Shown piece after piece: positions 5,849 through 6,382 of a stretch of 6,382 bases of DNA (position 1 is the stretch's first letter; every line of letters begins with the position of its first letter). The notes under the pieces were generated by a model. That model was not told where the DNA came from. It saw only the letters and a list, made by a program, of their open reading frames with translations, and made no database searches. The stretch is from an uncultured Veillonella sp. GTDB taxonomy: Bacteria > Bacillota > Negativicutes > Veillonellales > Veillonellaceae. The stretch covers positions 1-6,382 of the forward strand of contig CALGLI010000250.1 of the NCBI GenBank assembly GCA_937930265.1, given 5' to 3'. The translations under genes were made by a program, and so were the position numbers.

Positions 5849-6382
5849 ATGAGCCAAGGTAAGTTAGGAAAGTTTCTTTCCCAAAATATTATCTATTTAG
5901 TACTAGTAGTACTAGTAGCGGCTATTTCTATGTATAGCCCGAACTTTTTATCCGTCACAAGTTTTCGTGATATTTTAATCCAATCTTCTCCACGCATCAT
6001 CATTGCGTTAGGTTCTGCTATGATTTTGATTACTGCAGGTTGTGATTTGTCGGCAGGTCGTGTAGTAGGTTTGACAGCGGTAGTATCTGCATCCTTAACA
6101 CAGTTGCCAGATTACCCGCGCCCGTTCTTTGAACATTTACCTGAATTACCATTGATTCTACCGATCGTGATTGCTATCGTAGTAGGTGCTCTTATCGGTT
6201 TAGTATCTGGTGTGATTGTAGCGTATTTAAAAATTGTACCATTTATTTCCACACTAGGCACTATGGTTATTACCTACGGTATTTGTTCCTTGTACTTTGA
6301 TATGGAACCGAATAACTCCCAACCGATTGGTGGTTTACGTCCAGAGTTCACACAAATTGGTAAAGGTTCTTTAGACCTAGGA
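5849..6382 (+). CDS. mglC: Galactose/methyl-galactoside ABC transporter permease, 5' part (runs off window)
   Basis: Integral membrane subunit; 178 residues are visible and the frame is still open at the window edge. E. coli MglC is 336 residues, so about half is present. Hydrophobic segments that are likely membrane spans lie at about 14-29, 49-63, 71-84, 101-125 and 133-149. Family motifs include I-L-I-Q-S-S-P-R-I-I-I-A-L-G (42-55), T-A-G-C-D-L-S-A-G-R (62-71) and Y-L-K-I-V-P-F-I-S-T-L-G-T-M (126-139). All match the corresponding E. coli MglC stretches closely, the second one there reading T-Q-G-T-D-L-S-A-G-R. It would form the channel that receives sugar from MglB and pairs with MglA. The start follows mglA by 10 bases with a strong ribosome binding site. 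Its first membrane span contains a 9-base tandem repeat. RbsC and XylH are related, but the neighbours and motifs favour MglC. Confidence 0.94.
   Translation, partial: MSQGKLGKFLSQNIIYLVLVVLVAAISMYSPNFLSVTSFRDILIQSSPRIIIALGSAMILITAGCDLSAGRVVGLTAVVSASLTQLPDYPRPFFEHLPELPLILPIVIAIVVGALIGLVSGVIVAYLKIVPFISTLGTMVITYGICSLYFDMEPNNSQPIGGLRPEFTQIGKGSLDLG
5900..5917 (+). repeat. Two-copy 9-base tandem repeat inside mglC
   Basis: GTACTAGTA occurs twice in a row and encodes V-L-V-V-L-V in the first predicted membrane span. The unit keeps frame, so a copy-number change would only lengthen or shorten the span by three residues. Confidence 0.7.

Noticed and set aside
5899..5918. ACTAGT-containing stretch in mglC as a second operator copy matching the palindrome before mglB
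   Set aside because: The shared part is only a short palindromic core, and the stretch is explained by repeated Val-Leu codons in a membrane span.

Overview
The window is a stretch of about 6.4 kb in which every gene lies on the + strand. It reads as one galactose acquisition and catabolism cluster in the order galT (3' part) - galK - ROK-family regulator - mglB - mglA - mglC (5' part). The DNA is A+T-rich and the start sites carry strong AGGAGG-type ribosome binding sites. The binding protein is predicted to be a lipoprotein, and GalT has the HPHGQ plus CxxC layout common in Gram-positive-type enzymes. Together these suggest a low-GC member of the Bacillota (Firmicutes). A Negativicutes origin, for example Veillonella-like, is possible, but I cannot prove the genus from sequence alone.

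Layout. Bases 1-845 are the C-terminal part of galactose-1-phosphate uridylyltransferase, whose start lies upstream of the window. galK (838-1992) overlaps the end of galT by 8 bases. A ROK-family winged-helix regulator (2006-3169) follows after 13 bases, with its ribosome binding site overlapping the galK stop codon. A 62-base gap holds a perfect 6-bp inverted repeat and a near-ideal ribosome binding site. It leads to mglB (3232-4266), the galactose/glucose-binding lipoprotein. A GC-rich 8-bp hairpin followed by an A/T-rich tail lies between mglB and mglA. mglA (4327-5838) is the double ATPase subunit. mglC (5849 to the window edge) is the permease, of which 178 residues are visible.

How the genes work together. 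MglB captures galactose or methyl-galactoside outside the membrane, MglC forms the channel and MglA powers import. GalK phosphorylates galactose at C1, and GalT exchanges Gal-1-P with UDP-glucose to give Glc-1-P and UDP-galactose. No galE or galM is visible here, so epimerase and mutarotase must be encoded elsewhere if the Leloir pathway is complete. The ROK protein sits between the catabolic and transport halves and is the obvious candidate local regulator. The hairpin after mglB probably lets binding protein be made in excess over MglA and MglC.

The region is a coherent, mostly conventional sugar operon, and I see no sign of a new biological system. The points worth a second look are small: lost metal ligands in GalT, lost zinc ligands in the ROK regulator, a degenerate calcium loop in MglB, an altered catalytic neighbourhood in GalK, the palindrome before mglB, the intra-operon hairpin, and a short duplication across the mglB stop codon.
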